DNA from: Flavobacteriales bacterium
Lineage (GTDB): Bacteria; Bacteroidota; Bacteroidia; Flavobacteriales_D; Crocinitomicaceae
Assembly: GCA_947462255.1 (NCBI GenBank)
Contig: CANHOA010000010.1
Span: 1 to 64,000 of the forward strand
Direction: 5' to 3'
DNA length: 64,000 nt
The notes under the pieces are model-generated. The model was not told the origin of the DNA. It saw only the letters and a program-made list of their open reading frames with translations, and searched no databases. Shown here in pieces: positions 1-7,810 of this stretch (the first letter of the stretch is position 1; each line of letters begins with the position of its first letter). Made by a program: the position numbers and the translations under genes.

Positions 1-947
1 CCGTCATTTCTTGCTGGATCTGTTGAATTGTACCAACCAGTTGACTGAATGGTCCATGTAGCGCCAAAATCAGTAGATTTAAAGAATTCGCATTTAATGA
101 GTGTGCTGTTATTCTTCACGCAGTACATTTCGCTGTTGCTGTTTGCTTTACATTTAATATCATAGCAGGCAGTCGTGTATAATTGCGTCCAATTGGTACC
201 ACCATCTGTAGATCGATAAAGTCCTTTGTCTGTTGCTGCAAATACCAGTAGTTCATTCCCAGGATTGATAAGGATTTCGTTTACACCAAAATTAGTTTGG
301 GGTAGGACATTGGTCCAAGAAGCGCCACCATCAGTGGAACGGAAGACACCTTTATTTCCACCTGCAAAAACTACCAAAGGATTTGTTGGACTTATTTCAA
401 CAGCATTTACACCACTTCCAAAATCGAGTGTCATGGAGCTGTGCGTCCAATTTTGACCTCCATCTATACTTTTGTACACTTCGCCCGGCTCTGTTCCACA
501 ATACATGAAATTTGGCTGTGCCAAACATTGGTCGACAGCATACACATTCGTTTGTCCCGAACCTTGCGTATTATTTTCTTGATAATTCGTAATTGGACCA
601 ACAACCGTCCAGTTTGAACTTTTATTCTGGCTTTGCTTATTTAAGTAATCTTGATCTATTTTTTGCACTTGTTCTGCAGTAAAATTAAGCACGAATCCTT
701 GGTCATCGATTTTAGTTATCATACTTCTTTTCCATCGCTTGAAATATTGCGTATGGTAGTTCTTTTCAAAATCATGTTCCCTATAAAAGTTTCTGTAAAG
801 TTCACTTACCTCTAGTACATTGGGATTTTCGCCATACATTTTTTGTGCCCATAAGGGTAGGTTAGCAATTTCGGTAGAGGATGGAATTTGTTGCGCTTTA
901 CAAACGAAAGTAGCAGTCAAGAGACAAAATAACACAAGCAATTTCAT
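1..947 (-). CDS. Secreted Asp-box (BNR/sortilin-like) propeller protein, 3' end outside window
   Basis: This gene reads leftwards from an ATG at 947 and is still open at base 1, so only its N-terminal 315 or so residues are visible. The start gives a clean signal peptide (MKLLVLFCLLTATFVCKAQ). After a charged region of about 100 residues come repeated Asp-boxes of the form S-x-D-x-G-x-x-W (SIDGGQNW, STDGGASW, STDGGTNW, STDFGATW), the hallmark of sialidase/VPS10-type beta-propellers. In Flavobacteriales such proteins are usually large, secreted, and end in a T9SS sorting domain or PKD repeats; that end cannot be seen here. No catalytic sialidase residues are evident, so I call it a binding or structural propeller. 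Confidence 0.85.
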   Translation of the reverse strand, partial: MKLLVLFCLLTATFVCKAQQIPSSTEIANLPLWAQKMYGENPNVLEVSELYRNFYREHDFEKNYHTQYFKRWKRSMITKIDDQGFVLNFTAEQVQKIDQDYLNKQSQNKSSNWTVVGPITNYQENNTQGSGQTNVYAVDQCLAQPNFMYCGTEPGEVYKSIDGGQNWTHSSMTLDFGSGVNAVEISPTNPLVVFAGGNKGVFRSTDGGASWTNVLPQTNFGVNEILINPGNELLVFAATDKGLYRSTDGGTNWTQLYTTACYDIKCKANSNSEMYCVKNNSTLIKCEFFKSTDFGATWTIQSTGWYNSTDPARND

Positions 948-1098
948 ATAACTATTTTAGGCCTTAAAGATAAAGAAAACTTCAGTAATGATTTTTTTAT
1001 TTGGAATTAATAAAATGATGCTAAGTAATTAGTCAAATACAATGAGTAAAATTATTAGTTGAAGAATTCAAATATTTCATTAAAAAAGAGTAAATTAG

Positions 1099-1590
1099 AT
1101 GAAAATAAAAAAGTTGAGTCAAGAAAACAACTCAACCTCCGCGGTGGCGGAGCGAAAAAAAAAAACAGCGAGTAATCTGAAAATCGATAAGAGTAGGAAA
1201 AAAAAAATAAAAATTATGAAATCAAAATTGTCAGCATATTTATTATGGTTTTTTCTAGGGTCTATGGGTGCGCACAAATTTTACCTTAATAAAACTGGTA
1301 TGGGGATACTTTATTTTTTAACTTTTGGAATATTTGGAATAGGATTATTAATTGATTTATTCACTCTGGGTGGACAAGTTGATACTTATAATGCATTGTA
1401 TGGTAGACAATTTGGAAGTTTAAATCAAAATATTAGTAATGATAATAATATTGTTATAAATACTCCGGGTAATGATAGTAAAGAATCCAATAGTATTTCT
1501 GAGAGACTTATAGAACTTCACGATTTAAAAGAAAAAGGAATATTAAGTGAAGAAGAATATGCTAATCAAAAAACAAAAGTTTTAGAGTAA
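1099..1590 (+). CDS. TM2 domain protein with C-terminal SHOCT motif
   Basis: The 163-residue reading frame carries a TM2 domain at about residues 40-92 (SAYLLWFFLGSMGAHKFYLN, then a second hydrophobic helix ending in DLFTLGG) and a SHOCT-like helix pair at about 135-163 (LIELHDLKEKGILSEEEY). TM2 domains are two-helix membrane modules of unknown biochemical role; SHOCT is a short oligomerisation module. The first 39 residues are lysine-rich, low in complexity, and overlap two hairpins and two long A-runs. Conserved TM2 proteins normally begin close to MKSKL, which here is the ATG at 1216, so the real start may be 1216 and the upstream part a leader. No partner gene is evident: the neighbours are Asp-box proteins on the other strand. 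Confidence 0.8.
   Translation: MKIKKLSQENNSTSAVAERKKKTASNLKIDKSRKKKIKIMKSKLSAYLLWFFLGSMGAHKFYLNKTGMGILYFLTFGIFGIGLLIDLFTLGGQVDTYNALYGRQFGSLNQNISNDNNIVINTPGNDSKESNSISERLIELHDLKEKGILSEEEYANQKTKVLE
1113..1165 (+). other. Two adjacent perfect hairpins followed by an 11-A run
   Basis: A 7-bp inverted repeat (GTTGAGT 1113-1119 / ACTCAAC 1130-1136) is followed at once by a GC-rich 6-bp hairpin (CTCCGC 1137-1142, loop GGTG, GCGGAG 1147-1152) and a run of 11 A at 1155-1165. A second run of 10 A lies at 1198-1207. The GC-rich arm stands out in very AT-rich surroundings. It is either the 5' coding part or the leader of the TM2 gene, depending on which start is used. There is no T-tract on the correct side for an intrinsic terminator on either strand. 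Confidence 0.6.
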
Positions 1591-1831
1591 TTATTTTTTT
1601 TTTTTTAAAGTTATAAATTTTTATTTAAAATAAAATTGGTATATCTGTAATCGAATTTGCGTTAGTTTTTTCATATTCTACTCTTATCAGCAAGTGAAAA
1701 TACCATTTGATTAGCACCACTAAAACGATAAATAATTAAACTTTAGACAAAGTGTAAAATCCATTTTTATTTGAAGGGAGAATGAGTAGCACAAAGCTTC
1801 GAAAGAAGGAAAGTATCAATAAAATAGTTAC

Positions 1832-2839
1832 TCACTCTTTATTGCCAAGCTTAGAAATCCTTATTATTCTCCCATTGGTGCTCGAAGCATAAACATATTC
1901 CTTGTCTGAACAAATGCTGAAGCAATTCTCATGGCTTAGTTGAATCCATGAAGTGCCATTGTCCTTCGAATAATCGATTCCATTGGTACCGCACGAATAA
2001 TAAACGCCATCTGTATAATAAACGCATGAACGGTATCCGAAAGGACCAATAGTGGGAGCGCTCCAGGTAATTCCGCCATCTTTGGTGATGAAACAAACAT
2101 GTTCATTTGAATTTGGCGCAAGGTAATCTCCGCCCACTACGATTCCGTTGTTCGTGTCTTTCATGGCCAATGAAAAAGCTCCGCTTGCTTGGCTGTTCTT
2201 AAAAGGAAGTTCGCTCGAAATCCATGTTTGCCCTTTATCTTTGCTCATAAAGAAGCGCGATTTTTCTCCTCCAGAAACAAAATAATAAATTCCATTGCTA
2301 ATTTGTACAGTACTGCCACTTGCCGCAAATCCAGCTTCCCTAGTATAGGAGGGCAGAGGAGGGGTGATTTCCTTCCAATTTTTTAAGTCGCTTGAATGAT
2401 ACAAGGAAAATTCATTTCCAACTGGATCACCCATCACAAACGCCTCTTTATTTTCTATTGCCATTCCATCTAAAAACAACTGCGGGTTTAATTCCATGGT
2501 GATTAGTTGAATCAGTTTCATAGAATTTCCAAAGCGATTAAACGTAAGAATGATGCTGTAGTCGGCACTTTGCATAGCATAAATGGAATTTTTGTGCAGC
2601 GCAAGATCCCTAATTTCAGGAAATGTATCCTTTGGATTAAGTGATTTGCTTTTTCCGTTTTTGAGCGTGTAGCGTATAACTTCTCCGTTGTTGTTTCCAA
2701 GAAAAATGTACTTTCCTTTTACTGCTATTCCTCTTGCGTGTATTGGTTTATTACTATACTTTAATACTGAAATTTCTTGTGCGAAGAAGCAGGGGAAATA
2801 AAGTGCGGCAAAAAGAATGAATAGCTGTTTTTTCATCAT
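1832..2839 (-). CDS. Secreted Asp-box (BNR/Ycf48-like) propeller protein
   Basis: The 335-residue protein starts with a signal peptide (MMKKQLFILFAALYFPCFFAQ; the two ATGs at 2839 and 2836 are equivalent). It contains Asp-box repeats (SKDKGQTW, TKDGGITW, SKDNGTSW) spread over the chain, which predicts a seven- or eight-bladed propeller like sortilin or the photosystem II assembly factor Ycf48. In Bacteroidota such proteins are usually annotated as oxidoreductase or glycosyl hydrolase without evidence; I see no catalytic residues and no T9SS tail (it ends IIRISKLGNKE). It is probably periplasmic or exported and may bind a ligand. It lies 27 bases upstream of the acyltransferase gene on the same strand. 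Confidence 0.8.
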   Translation of the reverse strand: MMKKQLFILFAALYFPCFFAQEISVLKYSNKPIHARGIAVKGKYIFLGNNNGEVIRYTLKNGKSKSLNPKDTFPEIRDLALHKNSIYAMQSADYSIILTFNRFGNSMKLIQLITMELNPQLFLDGMAIENKEAFVMGDPVGNEFSLYHSSDLKNWKEITPPLPSYTREAGFAASGSTVQISNGIYYFVSGGEKSRFFMSKDKGQTWISSELPFKNSQASGAFSLAMKDTNNGIVVGGDYLAPNSNEHVCFITKDGGITWSAPTIGPFGYRSCVYYTDGVYYSCGTNGIDYSKDNGTSWIQLSHENCFSICSDKEYVYASSTNGRIIRISKLGNKE

Positions 2840-2866
2840 TTCATTTTAAAATAGAATAAGACCCTC

Positions 2867-3781
2867 TTATCTAAACTGCTTATTAAAGCGTTGCTCTTGT
2901 TCGATTTTTAGGACCGCTAGATCCTCTGGAAGATCTCTTTTCCATCGTTTATGCGACCACATCCATAAGTAAGGATTCTTTTTGATTTGTTGTTCCAATA
3001 ACTTAGTGTGCTGCTCGGTAATGGCTCCCCAACTAAGTTTCTTTGGATTGTCAGTTAGTAATGTAAGTGTCATTTCATAATAGCCATAACGCACTTTATC
3101 GATATTAAAATAGACAACCGCTAGGTCATAGGTATTCGCTAATGCTTCAGTCCCAAATTGCACTGCTGTTTGCTGATTCAGAAAGTTCATCCAATAACTT
3201 TTATTCGTGTCTCCAGGACTTTGATCCCCGAGCATGAGCAAGGTGTATGGATTTTTTTCTTCCGCTAAAGCTTCTTTGTAATTTTTAGAATGAATGACTT
3301 TCAATCCAAAGCGTTCTCTTTTTTGATTGATGGCTTGCCCCCAAAATTTATTACTCATTGGCATTCCTAAACCAAAGGCTTTTCCATCAAATTGAAAGGC
3401 TTGACTGGTAATCAACCATTCCCAATTTCCATAATGCCCTCCAATTAAAATCACACTTTTATTCTTCTTTAATAAATCGTTAACCACTTCAGGATTAGTT
3501 ATTTTAAATCGTTTACTTAATTTATTTTTTGATATCGTAAGGTTTTTAATTCCCTCTACAATAACTTGGCTTAAGTGCAGATAAAAAGCCTTCATAATAA
3601 ATTCATGTTCTTTCGATGACTTTTCAGGAAAACTATTTTGAATGTTTAATTTGACTACATTTTTTCGATATGAAAAAACGTAATAACAGAAGAAATAAAT
3701 GATCGGACTGAGGCTATACAATAAATATAATGGCAAATAGGATAGTGGAATCACGAAAAGATAATAGGCAATTCTACTCAT
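2867..3781 (-). CDS. Lysophospholipid/lipid A acyltransferase family protein (LpxL/HtrB-like)
   Basis: The 304-residue protein belongs to the LpxL/LpxM (HtrB/MsbB) acyltransferase family, which transfers an acyl chain from acyl-ACP to a lipid A precursor at the inner membrane. An N-terminal membrane segment (residues 5-36) is followed by the family's HX4E motif in GGHYGNWEW (His116, Glu121) and a later GDQSPGD segment typical of Bacteroidota members. Length and layout are normal. Its start overlaps the 3' end of rarA by 8 bases, so the two are likely translated from one mRNA. Which acyl chain and which position it serves cannot be told from sequence; it could also act on ornithine or amino lipids. 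Confidence 0.9.
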   Translation of the reverse strand: MSRIAYYLFVIPLSYLPLYLLYSLSPIIYFFCYYVFSYRKNVVKLNIQNSFPEKSSKEHEFIMKAFYLHLSQVIVEGIKNLTISKNKLSKRFKITNPEVVNDLLKKNKSVILIGGHYGNWEWLITSQAFQFDGKAFGLGMPMSNKFWGQAINQKRERFGLKVIHSKNYKEALAEEKNPYTLLMLGDQSPGDTNKSYWMNFLNQQTAVQFGTEALANTYDLAVVYFNIDKVRYGYYEMTLTLLTDNPKKLSWGAITEQHTKLLEQQIKKNPYLWMWSHKRWKRDLPEDLAVLKIEQEQRFNKQFR

Positions 3782-5063
3782 TGGGCTTATATTTTTCCTT
3801 CCAATTTCTTTCTATTGATTTTCCAATTTCTTGTTCTTTGGGACTGCTTCCGGCTTTAAAAAAATTCTTACCAACAAGTTCATCCGGTAAAAATTCTTGT
3901 TCTTTAAAATTATTGGGATAATCATGTGAATAAAAATAACCTAGGCCATATCCCAATTCTTTCATGAGCGCAGTTGGGGCATTCCGTAGAGGAAGAGGCA
4001 CCCCTAAATTTCCAGTTTCCCTCACGATTTCTTGTGCCTTATTAATAGCCATGTACGCGGCATTTCCTTTTGGTGATGTTGCTAAATAGAGCGTGCATTG
4101 AGACAAGATAATTCTTGCTTCGGGAAAACCGACAGTTTCTACTGCTTGAAAGCAATTATTCGCCATTAATAATGCATTTGGATTGGCTAATCCAATATCT
4201 TCTGCTGCAGAAATAATTAATCGGCGAGCAATAAATTTTGGATCTTCGCCGCCTTCAACCATTCGAGCCAACCAATAGACTGCAGCATTAGGGTCGCTAC
4301 CTCGAATTGATTTTATAAATGCAGAGATGATATCGTAGTGCTGTTCACCGTCCTTATCATAACGAATTAAGTTCTGCTGGGCATTTTGAAGGACATTAGC
4401 ATCGTTTATTTCTATTTCGTCTTGATTTTGAAAGGTACTTACTATAATTTCAAAAATGGTTAATAGTTTTCTAGCATCTCCTCCTGATAAAAGAAGTAGG
4501 GCGTTTAGTTCTGTTAGTTTAAATGACTTTGTTTTTAGAAAAGTATCTTTTTCAATTGCTCGTTGGAGTAATAGGATTAAATCTGTTTTTGTATGTTCTT
4601 TTAAGGTGTATACTTGACAGCGCGATAACAAGGCGGAAATGACTTCAAAGGATGGGTTTTCAGTTGTTGCACCAATTAATGTGATGGTCCCTTTCTCAAC
4701 TGCTCCCAAAAGCGAATCTTGTTGCGATTTAGAGAAACGGTGTATTTCGTCAATAAACAGTATGGTACCTTTCTCTTGAAACATTCCTGCGTTTTCAACG
4801 CGCTGAATGACTTCTCTTACGTCTTTTACCCCAGAAGAAATGGCTGATAAGGATTGAAAAGGTCTATTTAGATGTTTTGCAATAAGGTGCGCCAAGGTAG
4901 TTTTACCGACACCAGGAGGTCCCCAGAGAATCATTGATGGAACCATTCCACCTTCTAAGGCACGCCTAAGTGATGCTTCAGGATTCAAAAGATGTTCTTG
5001 TCCTATATAGTCATCCAGAAATTTTGGACGCATACGTTCAGCAAGTGGTGTACTAAGATTCAT
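3774..5063 (-). CDS. rarA: Replication-associated recombination protein A (AAA+ ATPase)
   Basis: RarA/MgsA is a clamp-loader-like AAA+ ATPase that acts at stalled replication forks. The 429-residue protein has Walker A GPPGVGKTT (48-56), Walker B ILFIDEIHRF (101-110), sensor GATTENPSFE, and the C-terminal MgsA tetramerisation region with the family signatures RGSDPNAAVYWLARM and EDIGLANPNAL. Full length for the family. A -7-like TAAATTTA (one mismatch to TAnnTTTG) sits at 5068-5075, six bases before the ATG, so it may have its own promoter after the rpsA terminator. The acyltransferase gene overlaps its end by 8 bases. Confidence 0.97.
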   Translation of the reverse strand: MNLSTPLAERMRPKFLDDYIGQEHLLNPEASLRRALEGGMVPSMILWGPPGVGKTTLAHLIAKHLNRPFQSLSAISSGVKDVREVIQRVENAGMFQEKGTILFIDEIHRFSKSQQDSLLGAVEKGTITLIGATTENPSFEVISALLSRCQVYTLKEHTKTDLILLLQRAIEKDTFLKTKSFKLTELNALLLLSGGDARKLLTIFEIIVSTFQNQDEIEINDANVLQNAQQNLIRYDKDGEQHYDIISAFIKSIRGSDPNAAVYWLARMVEGGEDPKFIARRLIISAAEDIGLANPNALLMANNCFQAVETVGFPEARIILSQCTLYLATSPKGNAAYMAINKAQEIVRETGNLGVPLPLRNAPTALMKELGYGLGYFYSHDYPNNFKEQEFLPDELVGKNFFKAGSSPKEQEIGKSIERNWKEKYKPNE

Positions 5064-5107
5064 TAGGTAAATTTAATCGCATTCACTTAGAAATGGCACA
5101 TATTATC

Positions 5108-5136
5108 AAAAAAAAAAGAGGCACTTAGGCCTCTTT
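5108..5136 (-). terminator. Intrinsic terminator of rpsA
   Basis: On the minus strand a perfect 8-bp stem (AAAGAGGC/GCCTCTTT, arms at 5129-5136 and 5115-5122, six-base loop) runs straight into an unbroken T-tract (the A-run 5108-5117 on the plus strand). It begins 20 bases after the rpsA stop codon and lies before the rarA start. This is the clearest Rho-independent terminator in the window. Confidence 0.9.
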
Positions 5137-5156
5137 AAAAATTGAAGAAATCGAAA

Positions 5157-7001
5157 TTACTCTTCTTTTTCCATTTTTTCTTTCAAGGCTGAAAGCGCGT
5201 CTAAATCACCTAAAGTTGATTTCTCAGAATTTTGGTTGATAGCTTTAACGGCTTGATCAGTACTTGATGTAGTTGATTTCTTAGCTGCAGCTTTAGGAGC
5301 TTTGGTTTTACCCATTGCTACATCAGCGGAAGTAGCAGACATCGATGTCGATGCCGCTGACGGCTTGTCTTCGCCTTCTTCAAAAATTCGTGTATGAGAA
5401 ACAACGATTTTCTTAGAATCTTTATTGAATTCAATTACTCTAAAGTCTAACACTTCTTCAAGTGAAGCAGTGCTACCATCTTCTTTTTTCATGTGTTTCG
5501 CAGGACAAATTCCTTCAACACCATATGGAAGAGATACAATTCCTGATTTGTCTTTCATTTCAATGATGGTTCCTTTGTGAATAGAACCTTCTTCAAATGT
5601 GGATTCAAATACATCCCAAGGATTTTCTTCGAGTTGTTTGTGTCCTAATGAAATTCGACGATTTTCTCTATCGATTTCTAATACAACAACATTCATTTCG
5701 TCGTTTACTTTACAGAACTCAGAAGGATGCTTAATTTTCTTTTGCCAAGATAAATCAGAGATGTGAATTAATCCATCAACACCTTCTTCTAATTCAACAA
5801 AAACTCCGAAGTTGGTGAAGTTTCTAACTTTAGCATTGTGTTTTGTTTCAACAGCATATTTAGATTCAATAGCTTCCCATGGATCTGGCATTAACTGCTT
5901 AATACCTAGGGACATTTTGCGTTCGTCTCTATCTAAGGTTAAGATAACTGCCTCAACGGAGTCACCAATTTTCAAGAAATCTTGTGCCGAACGTAAATGT
6001 TGTGACCAGCTCATTTCTGATACGTGGATAAGTCCTTCTACGCCAGCAGCGATTTCAATAAACGCTCCGTAATCAGCCATTACCACAACTTTACCTTGAA
6101 TTTTATCACCTACATTTAACGCTGTATCTAAAGCGTCCCATGGATGAGGTTGAAGTTGTTTTAATCCTAAAGCAATTCGCTTTTTCTCATCGTCGAAGTC
6201 AAGGATAACCACATTAATTTTTTGATCTAATTCTAATAGTTCTTCAGGATGCGTTACGCGACCCCAAGATAAGTCAGTGATGTGAATTAAACCATCAACT
6301 CCACCTAAATCGATAAATACACCGTAAGAAGTGATGTTCTTTACAATTCCTTCTAGTACTTGACCTTTTTCTAGACCAGAAATAATTTGTTTTTTCTGTT
6401 CTTCGATTTCTGCTTCGATAAGTGCTTTGTGAGAAACGACAACATTTCTAAATTCCTCATTGATTTTTACCACTTTGAATTCCATGTTTTTTCCAACATA
6501 GACATCATAGTCACGGATAGGCTTAACATCGATTTGTGAACCTGGTAAGAAAGCTTCTATTCCAAAAACATCAACGATTAAACCACCTTTAGTTCTGCAT
6601 TTCACAAAACCTGTAATGATTTCTCCGGTTCGAAGAACGTCATTAACACGTAACCAAGCACTGTGCATACGAGCTGTTCTGTGAGAAACAACAAGTTGTC
6701 CAGTTTTGTCTTCTTGACATTCAACATAGATGTCAACTAAGTCACCTACTTTTAAATCTGGATTATACCTAAATTCATTGGATGCGATAACACCCTCTGA
6801 TTTGTAACCGATGTTCACGATTACTTCTTTTTTGGTAATGATTGCAACCGTTCCTTTTATAACTTCTTTGTCGTTAATTGAGGTTAAGGTTTTTTCGTAA
6901 ATATCAGACATTTCTGATCGTTCGATTAGGGTGTAACCGTCAAGGTTCAACGCTTCCCAATCAAAATCTGCAGTTCCCTGCGTTCTAATTTCTTCTGCCA
7001 T
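5157..7001 (-). CDS. rpsA: 30S ribosomal protein S1
   Basis: S1 binds mRNA and helps it onto the 30S subunit. The protein has about six OB-fold S1 repeats in tandem from about residue 45 to 540, seen in recurring motifs such as GVFIDLGGVDGLIHITDLSW, GAFIEIAAGVEGLIHVSEMSW and GVFVELEEGVDGLIHISDLSW, each followed by an R-I-x-L-G-x-K-Q-L type end. The C-terminal 70 residues are an Ala/Ser/Lys-rich tail. I start it at the ATG at 7001 (614 residues, MAEEIRTQ); an in-frame GTG at 7025 would add MKYKTKSQ. A perfect -7 box lies at 7097-7104 and a strong terminator follows the stop, so the gene appears to be transcribed alone. Confidence 0.96.
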   Translation of the reverse strand: MAEEIRTQGTADFDWEALNLDGYTLIERSEMSDIYEKTLTSINDKEVIKGTVAIITKKEVIVNIGYKSEGVIASNEFRYNPDLKVGDLVDIYVECQEDKTGQLVVSHRTARMHSAWLRVNDVLRTGEIITGFVKCRTKGGLIVDVFGIEAFLPGSQIDVKPIRDYDVYVGKNMEFKVVKINEEFRNVVVSHKALIEAEIEEQKKQIISGLEKGQVLEGIVKNITSYGVFIDLGGVDGLIHITDLSWGRVTHPEELLELDQKINVVILDFDDEKKRIALGLKQLQPHPWDALDTALNVGDKIQGKVVVMADYGAFIEIAAGVEGLIHVSEMSWSQHLRSAQDFLKIGDSVEAVILTLDRDERKMSLGIKQLMPDPWEAIESKYAVETKHNAKVRNFTNFGVFVELEEGVDGLIHISDLSWQKKIKHPSEFCKVNDEMNVVVLEIDRENRRISLGHKQLEENPWDVFESTFEEGSIHKGTIIEMKDKSGIVSLPYGVEGICPAKHMKKEDGSTASLEEVLDFRVIEFNKDSKKIVVSHTRIFEEGEDKPSAASTSMSATSADVAMGKTKAPKAAAKKSTTSSTDQAVKAINQNSEKSTLGDLDALSALKEKMEKEE

Positions 7002-7096
7002 TTGGCTTTTAGTTTTGTATTTCACTTGTCACTACTCAAGAGAAAGGAGTTTATAATAAGCCGATTATGTAGTAATTCGACGCCCAAATTGGGGTG

Positions 7097-7104
7097 CAAA
7101 GATA
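7097..7104 (-). promoter_or_regulatory. -7 promoter box of rpsA
   Basis: TATCTTTG on the minus strand matches the Bacteroidota sigma-A -7 consensus TAnnTTTG exactly. Transcription should start near 7090, giving a leader of about 90 bases before the ATG at 7001. The leader begins with a palindrome-like CCCCAATTTGGG (7082-7094), which could form a 5' hairpin. No good -33 TTG is visible at the usual distance. Confidence 0.7.
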
Positions 7105-7130
7105 GTAATTTATTTTTAATCACCACTATT

Positions 7131-7155
7131 ATTCAATGAGTTATTGAATTTTTTT
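7131..7155 (+). terminator. Weak hairpin plus T-run between rpsA and yqgE
   Basis: ATTCAAT (7131-7137) and ATTGAAT (7143-7149) form a 7-bp stem with a five-base loop, followed on the plus strand by seven T. It has terminator form only on the plus strand, where no gene lies upstream, so it could at most limit antisense transcription into yqgE. On the minus strand, downstream of yqgE, the hairpin lacks a T-tract. Confidence 0.3.
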
Positions 7156-7156
7156 C

Positions 7157-7741
7157 TTAATTTTCATTGGGGTTTAATGGAAAATTAGAAATCATCTCAA
7201 ATTTACTTCCTTGTTTAGTCATACAATCTTTCCAAAAGTGATCGGATGATGTGGAAAGGATTTCTTTTTCAGTAATATTTGTTACTGCAATCCATGAGTG
7301 ATCTTTCATTTCATTATTGAGTTGCTCAAAGTCCCAACCAGCATAACCAATAAAAAACCGCACTTCGTTAATTCGTTTCGGATCAGCTTTAATTAATTCG
7401 AAAAGCATCTCGTAATCACCTCCAAAATATAGCGTGTCAATTATTTGTTCTGCCCCTTCGATTTCTTTTCCAAAGGTGTGAATGTAAAATAAATTGTCTT
7501 TTTCAACAGGCCCTCCAAAGCTTATTTTTGTAATTATTTCGGGCAAATTTTCATCTAGCTTATGCAAGTCTATTTCAATATAATTTGTTAAAACAAACCC
7601 AAACGTTTCTTTTTTATTATGCCTACAAAGTAATATAGCGGAGCGAGAAAAGTAGGAATCCTGCGTAAATGGATCAGAAAGTAGCACACAGCCTTGTACT
7701 GCTTTTTGCTTGTTGTGGAACGATAAATCCAATTTTTTCAT
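7157..7741 (-). CDS. YqgE/AlgH family protein (DUF179)
   Basis: The 194-residue protein matches the YqgE/AlgH family: an N-terminal segment GCVLLSDPFTQDSYFSRSAI close to the family signature, then FGGPVEKDNLFYIHT, YFGGDYEMLFELI and RFFIGYAGWDFEQLNNE. The molecular function of the family is not settled; AlgH was first linked to alginate regulation in Pseudomonas. Length is typical. Here it is a single gene with its own perfect -7 box, divergent from ppx-hisS. Confidence 0.93.
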   Translation of the reverse strand: MKKLDLSFHNKQKAVQGCVLLSDPFTQDSYFSRSAILLCRHNKKETFGFVLTNYIEIDLHKLDENLPEIITKISFGGPVEKDNLFYIHTFGKEIEGAEQIIDTLYFGGDYEMLFELIKADPKRINEVRFFIGYAGWDFEQLNNEMKDHSWIAVTNITEKEILSTSSDHFWKDCMTKQGSKFEMISNFPLNPNEN

Positions 7742-7762
7742 TTAGTTCATGCAATCAATTTT

Positions 7763-7770
7763 CAAAGATA
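7763..7770 (-). promoter_or_regulatory. -7 promoter box of yqgE-like gene
   Basis: TATCTTTG on the minus strand is an exact TAnnTTTG match, 21 bases before the yqgE ATG at 7741. It lies back to back with the ppx promoter in the same 69-base gap. Confidence 0.7.
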
Positions 7771-7793
7771 CAACGAACTTTGTTTTGAATTTC

Positions 7794-7801
7794 TAACTTT
7801 G
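7794..7801 (+). promoter_or_regulatory. -7 promoter box of ppx-hisS
   Basis: TAACTTTG is an exact TAnnTTTG match that ends nine bases before the ppx ATG at 7811. The predicted leader is only a few bases long. It overlaps the TTG codon at 7799, which makes that upstream start impossible if this promoter is used. Confidence 0.7.
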
Positions 7802-7810
7802 TGCTGTAAA

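Noticed and set aside
1137..1165. Intrinsic terminator at the GC-rich hairpin
   Set aside because: The hairpin is followed by A on the plus strand, and on the minus strand the T-run precedes the hairpin, so neither direction fits.
1591..1831. tRNA or small RNA in the gap after the TM2 gene
   Set aside because: The sequence is AT-rich with a long T-run; no cloverleaf, GC-rich stem or T-loop motif is visible.
7131..7155. Terminator of yqgE
   Set aside because: The hairpin has a T-tract only on the plus strand, where no gene is upstream; on the yqgE strand the T-tract is missing.
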